DNA of 64,000 bases from Rodentibacter sp901420285 (GCF_041734645.1 NZ_CP162010.1:1054001-1118000), one strand, 5' to 3'. Shown: positions 43,372 through 52,940, numbered from the stretch's first letter. A program made the numbers and translations. The notes: a model not told the origin generated them from the letters alone.

Positions 43372-44055
43372 TTATCCTTCCAACGCCGCCAATAAATCGG
43401 CCGGTTTTAAGTAACCCCCAATCACTTCGCCGCTTGAAGTGACAATACTTGGCGTGCCTTTTACACCGAACTGAATGCCAAGTTCGTATTGTTTTTTCAC
43501 AATATTCGGCGTTTTCACTTCCTTCGGCAAATTGCCGTTTTCCGCTTCATTCAAGGCAAAGCTGGGATCTTTCGCCGTCCAAATCGCTTCCATTTGTTTC
43601 GCGCTTTCAGCATTCATACCCGCCCGCGGAAATGCTAAATAACGCACGGTAATGCCGAGGTCGTTATATTCTTTGATTTGCTGATGTAATAAATGGCAAT
43701 AATGACATGTGATATCCATAAATACGGTTACAACATGTTTTTCATTTTTTGCCGGATAAATAATCATCTCATTTTTAAATGAATTCAGCTTATTTATCAA
43801 TACCTTACCATTTACATCAAGTGGCCCTTTAGCGGTTAATTCATAAAGTTTACCTTGGAGCGCATATTTTCCGTCTTCGGTAATATAAAGAATTCCCTCA
43901 TCGGTTATTACGGTTTTAATACCGGTAATCGGCGAAGCATTGATTTCAATGTTTTGCGCGCCAAGGGCTTGCAATTTGTTCTTAATCGCGACATCGTCCG
44001 CGAGCACCGCATTGGAGCCGGCGACAAATAAAAACGCAGTTAAAATTTTCTTCAT
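43372..44055 (-). CDS. dsbC: Disulfide isomerase DsbC
   Basis: DsbC is the periplasmic protein-disulfide isomerase. The 227-residue product has a signal peptide ending SNAVLA (residues 1-19), a short dimerisation domain, and a thioredoxin domain with CHYC in DITCHYCHLLHQQ (about residues 115-118). The cis-Pro loop is GTPSIVTSSG. The signal peptide's AGSNAVLA includes an exact 12-mer (44003-44014). Divergent from prfB, as in E. coli where dsbC lies upstream of recJ. Confidence 0.95.
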   Translation of the reverse strand: MKKILTAFLFVAGSNAVLADDVAIKNKLQALGAQNIEINASPITGIKTVITDEGILYITEDGKYALQGKLYELTAKGPLDVNGKVLINKLNSFKNEMIIYPAKNEKHVVTVFMDITCHYCHLLHQQIKEYNDLGITVRYLAFPRAGMNAESAKQMEAIWTAKDPSFALNEAENGNLPKEVKTPNIVKKQYELGIQFGVKGTPSIVTSSGEVIGGYLKPADLLAALEG

Positions 44056-44187
44056 TTTTTGTTCCTAAATTTGTTAAATAAAACCGGGCGAAATTATAAA
44101 GAGATTCGTAATTTCTGCAAGCATTGCACTGTTAATAATACGTAAAATGACATATAATCCGACGCTTTGTGACTGAGTGTATTTATC

Positions 44188-45286
44188 ATGTTTGAAATCA
44201 ATCCTATCAAAAATAAAATCACCGATTTAGCCGACCGCACTGCCGTGCTTCGGGGGTATCTTTGACTTTGATGCCAAAGTTGAGCGTTTAGAAGAAGTCA
44301 ACGCCGAATTGGAACAGCCTGATGTATGGAACAACGCAGAGAAAGCGCAAGCGCTCGGCAAAGAACGCGTTTCTCTTGAACAAGTCGTAAACACGATTAA
44401 AAATCTTGAGCAAGGTTTAGAAGATGTAGACGGTTTGTTGGAACTTGCCGTAGAGGCGGAAGACGAAGACACCTTCAATGAAGCTGTCGCAGAATTAGAC
44501 GAACTGGAACAACAACTCGCCAAACTGGAATTCCGCCGTATGTTCAGCGGCGAACACGATGCTTGTGATTGCTATGTAGATTTGCAGGCGGGCTCCGGCG
44601 GTACTGAAGCGCAAGACTGGACGGAAATGTTGTTGCGTATGTATTTACGTTGGGCGGAAAGCAAAGGTTTCAAAACCGAACTCATGGAAGTCTCCGACGG
44701 CGATGTGGCAGGCTTAAAATCCGCCACCATTCGCGTGAGTGGTGAATATGCTTATGGTTGGCTACGCACGGAAACCGGCATTCACCGTTTGGTGCGTAAA
44801 AGCCCGTTCGATTCCAACAACCGCCGTCATACGTCTTTCAGCGCAGCCTTCGTCTATCCGGAAATTGATGACGATATCGATATTGAAATCAACCCTGCCG
44901 ATTTGCGGATCGATGTGTATCGTGCCTCCGGCGCAGGCGGTCAGCATGTGAACAAAACCGAAAGTGCGGTGCGCATTACCCATATGCCGAGCGGTATTGT
45001 GGTGCAATGTCAAAATGGACGTTCCCAACATCAAAATAAAGATCAAGCCATGAAACAGTTAAAAGCAAAATTGTTTGAAATGGAAATGATGAAGAAAAAC
45101 GCTGAAAAACAGGCAATGGAAGAAAGTAAATCGGACATTGGCTGGGGCAGCCAAATCCGTTCTTATGTGTTGGACGATTCCCGCATTAAAGATTTGCGCA
45201 CCGGCGTGGAAAATCGAAATACGCAAGCGGTGTTGGACGGTGATTTAGATCGTTTTATTGAAGCAAGTTTGAAAGCCGGACTCTAA
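44188..45286 (+). CDS. prfB: Peptide chain release factor 2 (programmed +1 frameshift)
   Basis: RF2 recognises UGA and UAA stop codons. The ATG at 44188 opens a 25-codon frame that ends at TGA (44263-44265) in CTT TGA C, preceded by the internal Shine-Dalgarno-like CGGGGG. A +1 shift at CTT TGA C puts the ribosome on GAC and continues to 45286, giving 365 residues. Later features are the GGQ motif in ASGAGGQHVNKT and the SPF-region sequence SPFDSN. The frameshift is the classical autoregulatory device of prfB. An uptake signal is at 44962-44970. Confidence 0.96.
44247..44266 (+). promoter_or_regulatory. prfB +1 frameshift signal
   Basis: The string CGGGGGTATCTTTGAC combines a G-rich SD-like block, the slippery CTT and the in-frame TGA stop followed by C. 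It is the standard prfB arrangement. Confidence 0.93.
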
Positions 45287-45338
45287 AGTGCGGTCATATT
45301 TCTCAGAATTTTTTATTTTAAAAACAAGGTAAACAAAA

Positions 45339-46847
45339 ATGTCAGAACAAGAAGTAAAAGAATTAGACCTGAACGGCGAAATGCGCGTTCGCCGTGAAAA
45401 ATTAACCGCATTGCGTGCCAAAGGTAACCCATTTCCGAACCAATTCCGTCGTAATGCGTTAGCACAAGATTTACATACACAATACGATGCAGAAGAGAGT
45501 GAAGCCTTAAAAGAAAAAAACATTGAAGTTGCTGTCGCCGGTCGTATTATGACCCGCCGCGCAATGGGCAAAGCCACGTTTATTACCATTCAAGATATGA
45601 GTGGCAAAATCCAGCTTTATGTAGCACGCGATAATCTGCCTGAAGGCGTGTACAAAGATGACGTCGGTCACTGGGATTTAGGTGACATCGTAGGCGTAAA
45701 AGGCACCTTATTCAAAACCAAAACCAACGAACTCACCGTGAAAACTACCGAAGTTCAATTATTAACCAAAGCCCTTCGTCCGTTGCCGGATAAATTCCAC
45801 GGTTTGACCGACCAAGAAGTACGCTATCGTCAACGTTATTTAGATTTAATTTCTAACGAAGAATCCCGCCGCACTTTTGTGATTCGTTCTAAAGTAGTTG
45901 CCGGTATTCGTGAATATTTCCTTTCTAAAGGCTTTATGGAAGTGGAAACCCCAATGCTACAAGTGATTCCGGGCGGCGCGGCGGCGCGTCCGTTCGTGAC
46001 ACACCATAACGCGTTGGACGTGGACATGTATTTGCGCATCGCACCGGAACTTTATTTAAAACGCTTAGTGGTCGGCGGTTTTGAGCGCGTGTTTGAATTA
46101 AATCGTAACTTCCGTAATGAAGGCGTTTCCGTTCGTCACAACCCTGAATTCACGATGCTTGAATACTACCAAGCCTACGCGGATTACCACGATTTAATGG
46201 ATAACACTGAAGAATTATTACGCAAACTTGCTATCGATATTCTCGGCACCACCATCGTAAAATACGGCGAATACGAATTCGATTTCGGTAAACCGTTCGA
46301 ACGTATCACCTTACATGATGCCACCATCAAATACGGCGCAGACAAAGGTATCGTAAAAGAAGATTTATACGATATTGATCGCGCGAAAGCGGTTGCAGCT
46401 CGCTTAGGTATCGAAGTACAAAAATCTTGGGGCTTAGGCAGCATTGTAAATGCGATCTTTGAGGAAGTAGCGGAACATCACTTAATTCAACCGACATTCT
46501 TAATGGCACATCCTGCGGAAATTTCACCGCTTGCCCGTCGTAACGATGAAAACCCGGAAGTCACCGACCGTTTTGAACTCTTCATCGGCGGACGTGAAAT
46601 CGGTAACGGTTTCTCTGAATTAAACGACGCAGAAGACCAAAATGAGCGTTTCGATGCGCAGGTTGCCGCGAAAGAAGCAGGTGACGATGAAGCGATGTTT
46701 AAAGACGAAGACTTCGTGGTTGCATTAGAACACGGCTTGCCACCAACTGCCGGCGAAGGCTTGGGTATCGACCGTTTAGCAATGCTCTACGCTAATGCAC
46801 CATCTATCCGCGATGTGATTTTATTCCCGGCAATGCGCCAGAAGTAA
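45339..46847 (+). CDS. lysS: Lysine--tRNA ligase (class II)
   Basis: LysS charges tRNA-Lys. The 502-residue product has an N-terminal OB-fold anticodon domain, then class II motifs: FMEVETPMLQVIPGGAAARPF (motif 1), RNFRNEGVSVRHNPEFTMLEYYQAY (motif 2, split here) and GLGIDRLAML (motif 3). AAGG precedes the ATG. It follows prfB with about 50 bp, the same pairing as in E. coli. A strong terminator follows. Confidence 0.97.
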   Translation: MSEQEVKELDLNGEMRVRREKLTALRAKGNPFPNQFRRNALAQDLHTQYDAEESEALKEKNIEVAVAGRIMTRRAMGKATFITIQDMSGKIQLYVARDNLPEGVYKDDVGHWDLGDIVGVKGTLFKTKTNELTVKTTEVQLLTKALRPLPDKFHGLTDQEVRYRQRYLDLISNEESRRTFVIRSKVVAGIREYFLSKGFMEVETPMLQVIPGGAAARPFVTHHNALDVDMYLRIAPELYLKRLVVGGFERVFELNRNFRNEGVSVRHNPEFTMLEYYQAYADYHDLMDNTEELLRKLAIDILGTTIVKYGEYEFDFGKPFERITLHDATIKYGADKGIVKEDLYDIDRAKAVAARLGIEVQKSWGLGSIVNAIFEEVAEHHLIQPTFLMAHPAEISPLARRNDENPEVTDRFELFIGGREIGNGFSELNDAEDQNERFDAQVAAKEAGDDEAMFKDEDFVVALEHGLPPTAGEGLGIDRLAMLYANAPSIRDVILFPAMRQK

Positions 46848-46861
46848 TTTCTTATCACGAT

Positions 46862-46889
46862 AAAAAGGAAGTCCTTCGACTTCCTTTTT
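46862..46889 (+). terminator. Rho-independent terminator after lysS
   Basis: AAAAAGGAAGTC and GACTTCCTTTTT pair perfectly around CTTC, giving a T-rich tail. Confidence 0.88.
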
Positions 46890-46994
46890 AATTCCATCCA
46901 ATTTTACCTTTTATTTTTACACCCCAAATTTATCCTTTAAAAACAATAGATTAAAATATAACGATAAAAAAGGGATTTTCTTTCCTAAATAAGC

Positions 46995-47759
46995 CTATAG
47001 CTTGGTATACCCCGCATTTTCAATTAAAATACCTACTTCACTGCCGAATAGGCAGCTTAGAAAATACGCCAAATAATTACCGTGATCCAATAATTGATTG
47101 GTTAAATCAATGCTATTGCCCCGTTCGCTACGCACAAAGTCCGGATCGCGAAGGGTAAAATAATTGGCTAATTTATACACTTCTTTGGTAAAGCGTCCTT
47201 CTGCGGCAAGCAACGCCTGACTATTCGGCGCGTGTTGAAATTCAGTCCGAAATTTCTGAATGACGGAATCAAGCGCTTTCGCATCAATATCCCAATCCAA
47301 TTTTTCCCAGCTTTGTTGCAAAATTTGCAATCTGATTTGTTGCAGTGATTTCGCTGCGTCTAAACGTTTCATATCGTCAAACCAAAAAGCACACCACTGC
47401 TGTAGATATTCCACCGGGCGATATTCGCTTTGCGGGCTGAAAAAATCACAACCGATTTCCGCTTCCGTGCCGTTAAACAGTGGTGTTCCGCCGCCGCTAC
47501 AAAATCCCACCATCACCCCGGCTTTGGCAAGCTCACGCATCGCCGCTTGCGTAATGGAAGTTCCACTGCCCAACAATAGACAAGTCGTGTTCGCAATAGG
47601 GATATTCCAATACAAAGATTCATTGCCTTGGTCAGTCACATATTCCACGCGCCCGCCATTGAGTAAAACCCGGCAATGTTCTAAATAATACAAGTTAGCG
47701 CGTTTAGAATGCAGAATGGTTTTAAGATCGGAAGAAGGGATATAGGGCGTTTTAGACAT
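46995..47759 (-). pseudogene. cas1: Truncated type I-F Cas1, C-terminus replaced by a CRISPR repeat
   Basis: Residues 1-232 (from the ATG at 47759, with AGGA 7 bp upstream) match type I-F Cas1: DLKTILHSKRANLYYLEHCRV, IPIANTTCLLLGSGTSITQAAM and SQSEYRP-type segment (here PQSEYRPVEYLQ). Intact I-F Cas1 has about 325 residues. After NYLAY the frame continues through 22 unrelated residues to a stop at 46995. The junction is exact with a 28-bp I-F CRISPR repeat at 47036-47063. The catalytic His and the two Asp of the missing C-terminal third are gone, so the protein cannot work as an integrase. No cas2-3, csy genes or array remain nearby. Confidence 0.88.
47036..47063 (+). CRISPR. Solitary type I-F CRISPR repeat at the cas1 breakpoint
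   Basis: CTTCACTGCCGAATAGGCAG followed by CTTAGAAA matches the type I-F repeat GTTCACTGCCG-N4-GGCAGCTTAGAAA in 27 of 28 positions, with the palindromic stem CTGCC/GGCAG. It reads in the opposite direction to cas1. A decayed partner may lie about 55 bp to the left (AATAAGC and AGCTT retained near 46988-47003), but that is weak. Confidence 0.8.
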
Positions 47760-47845
47760 AAAATTTTCCTGCTTTTTTTGATACGACGTAGAAACGGGCC
47801 GAACGATTCGATTGCTCACTTTATATTGAGCGATGTTGAACTATA

Positions 47846-47890
47846 AAAATAGCACCGCATTGAATGCGGCTCCAATGCGGTGCTGTTTTA
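47846..47890. terminator. Inverted pair of the CAATGCGGTGCT motif after ilvH
   Basis: AAATAGCACCGCATTG and CAATGCGGTGCTGTTT pair over the 12-mer and neighbouring bases around a 10-base loop. The exact copies are 47851-47862 (minus) and 47873-47884 (plus). It lies between ilvH and cas1, both on the minus strand, and probably ends the ilvIH transcript. Confidence 0.85.
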
Positions 47891-47981
47891 GCATGTCGAC
47901 AATAAAATAAAAATGCACAACGCTTCAAGCTTAATTGGCATAATTTTATACTTTATGTCGCAACGGCATAATAACGAGAAA

Positions 47982-48473
47982 TTAAAGAATATTCTTTTCG
48001 CCGCGTGATAGGCTAATCAAACCGGAACGAACAATCTCCAACAACGTTGTTTCTTCTTTTACGGCACTCACAAAAGCATCAAGTTTGTCTTTTGTGCCGG
48101 TTAATTGAATGGTATAAGATTTTGGTGTCACATCCACGATTTGCCCGCGGAAAATATCCGCCAAACGTTTAATTTCATCACGTGAAGAACCTGTAGCGCG
48201 AACTTTCAATAACATTACCTCGCGTTCGACATGTTCCTGTTCACTTAAATTAATGACCTTAAACACATCCACCAATTTATGCAGTTGTTTTTCAATTTGT
48301 TCTAACACTTGTTCGTCGCCTACCGCCTCGATAGTCATACGCGATAAAGTCGGATCATCGGTCGGCGCAACGGTTAAGCTTTCAATATTAAAAGCACGTT
48401 GGGAGAATAAACCAACCACGCGTGACAATGCACCGGATTCGTTTTCCAATAAAACTGATAAGATTCTACGCAT
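47982..48473 (-). CDS. ilvH: Acetolactate synthase small subunit IlvH
   Basis: IlvH is the regulatory subunit of acetohydroxyacid synthase III, carrying the valine-feedback ACT domain. The 163-residue product begins with LSVLLENESGALSRVVGLFSQR (ACT, split here), followed by the second domain with DVTPKSYTIQLTG. It starts at the same base where ilvI ends, so the pair is coupled. Confidence 0.96.
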   Translation of the reverse strand: MRRILSVLLENESGALSRVVGLFSQRAFNIESLTVAPTDDPTLSRMTIEAVGDEQVLEQIEKQLHKLVDVFKVINLSEQEHVEREVMLLKVRATGSSRDEIKRLADIFRGQIVDVTPKSYTIQLTGTKDKLDAFVSAVKEETTLLEIVRSGLISLSRGEKNIL

Positions 48474-50200
48474 TATTCGTTCTCCCCTTGCGGTTTACTT
48501 AAAATCATTTCGTTCATCGCCCCGCCACGCACTTGCATTGGGTAAACGTGTTCGGTTTCGTCCACGTTGATATCGACAAAAACTAATTTATCTTTAATGT
48601 CGAAAGCTTCTTTTAATTTGCTTTCTAACTCGTCCGGCGTCGCAATCTTAATGCCGACGTGACCGTAAGATTCTGCCAATTTCACAAAATCCGGCAAGGA
48701 ATTCATATAAGTTTGCGAATGGCGACCGGAATAAATCAAATCTTGCCATTGTTTTACCATGCCCAAGAAATGGTTGTTCAAACAAATAATCACGACCGGA
48801 ATACCGTATTGGGTTGCAGTGGAAAGCTCTTGAATGTTCATTTGAATACTGCCGTCACCGGTGACGCATACAACGCCGGCATCAGGGTGCGCTAATTTTA
48901 CCCCCAATGCGGCCGGCAAACCAAAACCCATGGTGCCCGCACCACCGGAATTAATCCAACGACGCGGTTTATTGAACGGATAATGCAATGCAGCAAACAT
49001 TTGATGTTGACCAACATCGGACGCTACATAAGCTTCACCGTTGGTGATACGATAAACCGCTTCCATCACTTGTTGCGGTTTGATCACACCGGAAGTGCGG
49101 TCGAAATCCAAACACTTTTTCGCCTTCCAAACATCAATTTGTTTCCACCACTCTTCCAAATGATTTTGCGGCCGATTTAAACCCTCTTCGCCCAGTAGGC
49201 TTAAAAATTCTTCCAACACGTTTTTCGCATTACCAACGATAGGAATGGAAACCTGTACGTTTTTAGAAATTGAAGTCGGGTCGATATCGATTTGAATAAC
49301 TTTTGCATGCGGGCAATATTTCTCTAGATTGTTCGTGGTGCGGTCGTCAAAACGCACGCCAACACCGAGAATTAAATCACTCTCGTGCATCGTGTTATTG
49401 GCTTCGTATGTACCGTGCATACCCAGCATACCGAGGAATTGTTTGTCCGTGCTCGGGTACACACCTAGACCCATTAAAGACGATGTTACCGGTAAATTTA
49501 AACGTTGTGCGAATTGCGTTAATACTTCGCTACATTCCGCAGAAACCGCACCACCGCCTACGAACAACACCGGTTTTTTCGCCACCAATAAAGCTTTCAA
49601 CGCTTTTTTGATTTGGCCTTTGTGTCCGTTTAGCGTTGGATTGTAGGAGCGCATTTCAACAGATTTCGGGTATTCGTACGGATATTTAATATTCGGGTTT
49701 ACCGTATCCTTCGGAATATCCACCACAACCGGGCCGGGACGACCGGTTGAGGCAATATAAAACGCTTTTTTTAGAATTGCCGGAATATCTTCGGCTTTTT
49801 TCACGATAAAACTATGTTTTACCACCGGACGGGAAATTCCCACCATATCGCATTCTTGGAACGCATCGCGACCGATTAAGCTACTCATCACCTGACCGGA
49901 AATAATCACCATCGGTACTGAATCGGTATATGCAGTTAAAATTCCGGTAATCGCATTGGTTGCCCCCGGACCGGATGTTACAAGCACGCAACCCACTTTC
50001 CCGGTTGAACGCGCATAACCGTCCGCCATATGCACCGCTGCTTGCTCATGACGAACCAGAATATGCTCAATACCGCCAAGCGTGTGAATCGCGTCATAAA
50101 TATCCAGCACCGCACCGCCCGGATAACCGAATAAATATTCAACGCCTTCGTCGCGTAGCGATTGAACCACCATTTCCGCACCGGATAATTTCTTCATCAT
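48473..50200 (-). CDS. ilvI: Acetolactate synthase large subunit IlvI
   Basis: IlvI is the thiamine-diphosphate catalytic subunit that makes 2-acetolactate for branched-chain amino acids. The 575-residue product has GYPGGAVLDIYD and the catalytic-Glu region VRHEQAAVHMADGYAR at the N-terminus, and the ThDP/Mg motif GDGSIQMNIQEL ending at CLNN. Length is normal. I see no leader peptide rich in Leu/Val codons in the 290-bp upstream gap, so attenuation is not evident; Lrp-type control cannot be judged. Confidence 0.97.
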   Translation of the reverse strand: MMKKLSGAEMVVQSLRDEGVEYLFGYPGGAVLDIYDAIHTLGGIEHILVRHEQAAVHMADGYARSTGKVGCVLVTSGPGATNAITGILTAYTDSVPMVIISGQVMSSLIGRDAFQECDMVGISRPVVKHSFIVKKAEDIPAILKKAFYIASTGRPGPVVVDIPKDTVNPNIKYPYEYPKSVEMRSYNPTLNGHKGQIKKALKALLVAKKPVLFVGGGAVSAECSEVLTQFAQRLNLPVTSSLMGLGVYPSTDKQFLGMLGMHGTYEANNTMHESDLILGVGVRFDDRTTNNLEKYCPHAKVIQIDIDPTSISKNVQVSIPIVGNAKNVLEEFLSLLGEEGLNRPQNHLEEWWKQIDVWKAKKCLDFDRTSGVIKPQQVMEAVYRITNGEAYVASDVGQHQMFAALHYPFNKPRRWINSGGAGTMGFGLPAALGVKLAHPDAGVVCVTGDGSIQMNIQELSTATQYGIPVVIICLNNHFLGMVKQWQDLIYSGRHSQTYMNSLPDFVKLAESYGHVGIKIATPDELESKLKEAFDIKDKLVFVDINVDETEHVYPMQVRGGAMNEMILSKPQGENE

Positions 50201-50491
50201 TTTCTCCTCAAATTTAGCTGTAGTTTTATTGATGCGCTGTTTATCAAATACTGCTTAAAAGCAAATCGGTTTATTCAACGGCGCCCATCATAGCAGTTAG
50301 AAATGCTTTGTCTAACATCATCTCACGAGAAAACGCTCAATTAATTGGAATAAAAATCTAAAATAGATAAGAAATTAAGATGAATATAAAAAAATAAAAA
50401 GCTAAAAATAAAAAAATGCGACTTTATGCCGCATTTTATAAAAATCACAAAATTTTATTTTTTATTTGTTTTTTTGAATTGGATCACATTT
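50201..50491. other. Gap between the NhaC-family gene and ilvI
   Basis: The gap holds the ilvI promoter region and a terminator-like dyad for the upstream minus-strand gene: AAAATGCG and CGCATTTT (50413-50437) around a 9-base loop, with A/T tracts on both sides. No coding frame is supported. Confidence 0.6.
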
Positions 50492-52012
50492 TTAGCGTTT
50501 TTTAACAATAAAAACTAAAACTGCCAAAGAAAGTGCCGTAGCAGCGAAACCTGCTAAACCGGAATCCGTAAAACCCACCACAATATAGCCCACACAAGTT
50601 GCCGCAGCTACGGTTACCGCATACGGAAGCTGCGTGGTAACGTGATCCATATGATTACATCTTGCACCGGTCGAAGAAAGAATAGTGGTATCCGACACCG
50701 GCGAACAGTGATCGCCGCATACTGCACCAGCCATCACGGCAGAAAGACAAGGAAGCAAAAGTTCCGGTGCAGTATTAGTGGCCATTGCGGCGGCAATCGG
50801 CAGCATAATACCGAAAGTACCCCAACTGGTACCGGTGGAAAATGCCATCGCTGAACCTAAAATGAATAACAATACCGGCAAGAATTGCACCGGAATATTG
50901 CCGCTCACTAAAGAAGATAAATATTTACCGGTTTGCATATCGCCCACGATTTTATTGATCGTCCAAGCAAAAAATAAAATCGCAATGGCACCAAGCATCG
51001 ATTTAATACCGGCGATCCAAGCTCGAGCGTATTCGTCTAATGACACTTGACGGTCAAACCAAATCAGCAGAGTCGAAATCAGCACCGCATTGGAGCCGCC
51101 TACCACAAGGGATACGCCCACATTGGTATTCTCAAAAGCGCCGAGTACGCTAAATGCGCTACCCGCTTCGGCCAATGCTTGACCGCCGGTGTACATCATC
51201 ATTGAAACAGTTACAACGATAAGTACCAAAATCGGTAACACGAGATTGCGTACATGTCCCTTGGCTCCCGTTTCTTCCTCAGACTCGGTATCGTTATGCT
51301 CTAACGCTGCCTTTTCATGACGCGCCATCGAACCAATATCAAAAGAGGAATAGGCGACAAAAAACACCATTAACAAAGAGAAAATTGCATAAAAGTTCAT
51401 AGAACTCATTGCAACGAAGGCACCCATCGGCGTGTATTCGGTAATGGAATAAGTCGCCAATAAACCGGCAACCAGCGTAATAATGTACGCTCCCCAACTG
51501 GAAACCGGCATCATCACACACATCGGGGCTGCGGTTGAATCTAAAATATAAGCCAATTTAGCGCGAGAAACATTAAATCGATCCGTTACCGGACGCGCAA
51601 TGGCTCCCACTGCAAGACTATGAAAATAATCATCAATAAAAGTAATAAATACCAATGATGCCGCTAATAATTTCGCACCGCGACGTCCTTTAATGCGTTT
51701 TTGCGCCCATTCGGCAAAAGCGCGGTTACTGCCCGAAACGGTTAAAAGCGCGGTCAAAATACCAAGCAAAAGCAAGAAAAGGACAATATTCATATTCGAA
51801 TTTATTGCGCCGTCGCTATACACCAACGAAATAATATTACCTTTTAAATAAGTTAGTGTTGGAAAAATTGACGCGTCATTGAGCATCAATGCACCGACGA
51901 TGATCCCGGCGCTTAACGAGACTAATACGCGGCGCGTCGCAATTGCCAACACAATCGCCAACAATGCGGGGGTAACAGACCAAATTGAGGAAGAATAATC
52001 GATAAGTTCCAT
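50492..52012 (-). CDS. NhaC-family transporter, probable lysine transporter
   Basis: A 506-residue membrane protein of the NhaC superfamily with about 11-12 hydrophobic segments, e.g. SVTPALLAIVLAIATRR and GAVCGDHCSPVSDTTILSSTG, the latter a family-typical re-entrant motif. I use the ATG at 52012 (MELIDYSSS), because the longer in-frame start at 52192 lies within a lysine riboswitch and would translate it. The riboswitch makes lysine a likely substrate; NhaC-type lysine transporters under L-box control (LysW) are known in Pasteurellaceae. An exact 12-mer at 51080-51091 encodes SNAVLIS. Confidence 0.88.
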   Translation of the reverse strand: MELIDYSSSIWSVTPALLAIVLAIATRRVLVSLSAGIIVGALMLNDASIFPTLTYLKGNIISLVYSDGAINSNMNIVLFLLLLGILTALLTVSGSNRAFAEWAQKRIKGRRGAKLLAASLVFITFIDDYFHSLAVGAIARPVTDRFNVSRAKLAYILDSTAAPMCVMMPVSSWGAYIITLVAGLLATYSITEYTPMGAFVAMSSMNFYAIFSLLMVFFVAYSSFDIGSMARHEKAALEHNDTESEEETGAKGHVRNLVLPILVLIVVTVSMMMYTGGQALAEAGSAFSVLGAFENTNVGVSLVVGGSNAVLISTLLIWFDRQVSLDEYARAWIAGIKSMLGAIAILFFAWTINKIVGDMQTGKYLSSLVSGNIPVQFLPVLLFILGSAMAFSTGTSWGTFGIMLPIAAAMATNTAPELLLPCLSAVMAGAVCGDHCSPVSDTTILSSTGARCNHMDHVTTQLPYAVTVAAATCVGYIVVGFTDSGLAGFAATALSLAVLVFIVKKR

Positions 52013-52021
52013 TAAGTTATA

Positions 52022-52242
52022 CCTAAAATAATGGAGACAACGGTAGAAAAGGACTAAAGCGACCCGCCTAACCGTAGCGCTCCATAGTTGATGTTGATCA
52101 CTATGACAGTAACGCACCTTTCGGATACGTTCCCAACCGGTCAAAACGACTTTTAACCGATTTCGGCAATTTCTCCTTTCCTTTTTCGTCATCGTTATCC
52201 ACTCGGAAAAAATACTTATAGAAATTGCACCTCTACTTTTAT
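52022..52242 (-). promoter_or_regulatory. Lysine riboswitch (L box) with terminator-type platform
   Basis: Read on the minus strand, the leader shows GTAGAGGTGC at 52236-52227, then AAGTATT, AAAGGAGAAATTGCCGAAAT (about 52180-52160), GGTTGGGAACG, GGTGCGTTACTGTCATAGTG ending near 52098. These are the conserved L-box blocks in order. A downstream stem pairs ATGGAG with CTCCAT and ACGGT with ACCGT (52031-52085 on plus), followed by T-rich sequence, fitting a terminator or translation switch before the ATG at 52012. High lysine should lower expression. Confidence 0.9.
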
Positions 52243-52245
52243 AGG

Positions 52246-52491
52246 GTTGGCGTGAAGATTACAGTAAAATTCATAGAAAATCTAATAAATTCTTTCAATT
52301 AGAGAATTTTTTACAACATAAACAGAGAGATAAATCAATAAATATTGTATAAAAATTGTTAAATAATTTAATCAATATGGCTTACCAAATAAATTATTCA
52401 GCATTTATTTGAAATTTAAGTTTACCTTAAGATTTATTTTCGCTAGTATAAAACCACCTTATTTACATATAGTCTTTCTAAGAGGTTTATT
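52246..52491. other. A/T-rich promoter region of hns
   Basis: The 250 bp between the riboswitch and hns are very A/T-rich with repeated TTTA/AAAT tracts, as expected for an H-NS-autoregulated promoter. TAGTATAAA (about 52445) is a possible -10 region. No other feature was seen. Confidence 0.5.
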
Positions 52492-52896
52492 ATGTCTGAA
52501 TTAACTAAAGTTTTTACTAATCTTCGTAGCATTCGTGCCGTCGTTCGCGATTTAACATTAGAACAAGCTGAAAATTCATTAAAGAAATTTGAAGAGGCTG
52601 TTGCTGAAAAGCGCATACAGATAGATAAAATCCAACAGGCGGAAAATGAACGTAAAGAGCGTATTGCCAGATATAAAGAATTAATTAAACGAGAAGGTAT
52701 CACCGAAGAAGAATTAAGAGCGATTATCGATGCTATACCGACAAATGCGCGTAAAAAACATAAACCACGCCCTGCAAAATATCAATATATCGATACCAAT
52801 GGCAAACAAAAAACCTGGACGGGTCAAGGCCGTACTCCGCGTGTGATTCAACAGGCGTTGGATGAAGGTAAAACATTGTCAGATTTTGAAATTTAA
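52492..52896 (+). CDS. hns: H-NS family nucleoid protein
   Basis: A 134-residue DNA-binding nucleoid protein that silences A/T-rich and transferred DNA. The N-terminal 85 residues are a charged coiled-coil oligomerisation region. The C-terminal domain has the AT-hook-like core TWTGQGRTPR (about residues 108-117), followed by VIQQALDEGKTLSDFEI. The upstream region is A/T-rich, and a strong terminator follows. Confidence 0.95.
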   Translation: MSELTKVFTNLRSIRAVVRDLTLEQAENSLKKFEEAVAEKRIQIDKIQQAENERKERIARYKELIKREGITEEELRAIIDAIPTNARKKHKPRPAKYQYIDTNGKQKTWTGQGRTPRVIQQALDEGKTLSDFEI

Positions 52897-52913
52897 TCAT
52901 TTTAACTAAAATA

Positions 52914-52940
52914 AGAACCCATTTTATGGGTTCTATTTTT
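52914..52940 (+). terminator. Rho-independent terminator after hns
   Basis: AGAACCCAT and ATGGGTTCT pair around TTT, followed by ATTTTTTT. Confidence 0.9.

Noticed and set aside
47036..47063. A CRISPR array at this site
   Set aside because: Only one clear repeat is present; a second is too decayed to count, so no array can be claimed.
50492..52192. NhaC-family protein starting at 52192
   Set aside because: The extra 60 residues would be translated from the lysine riboswitch.
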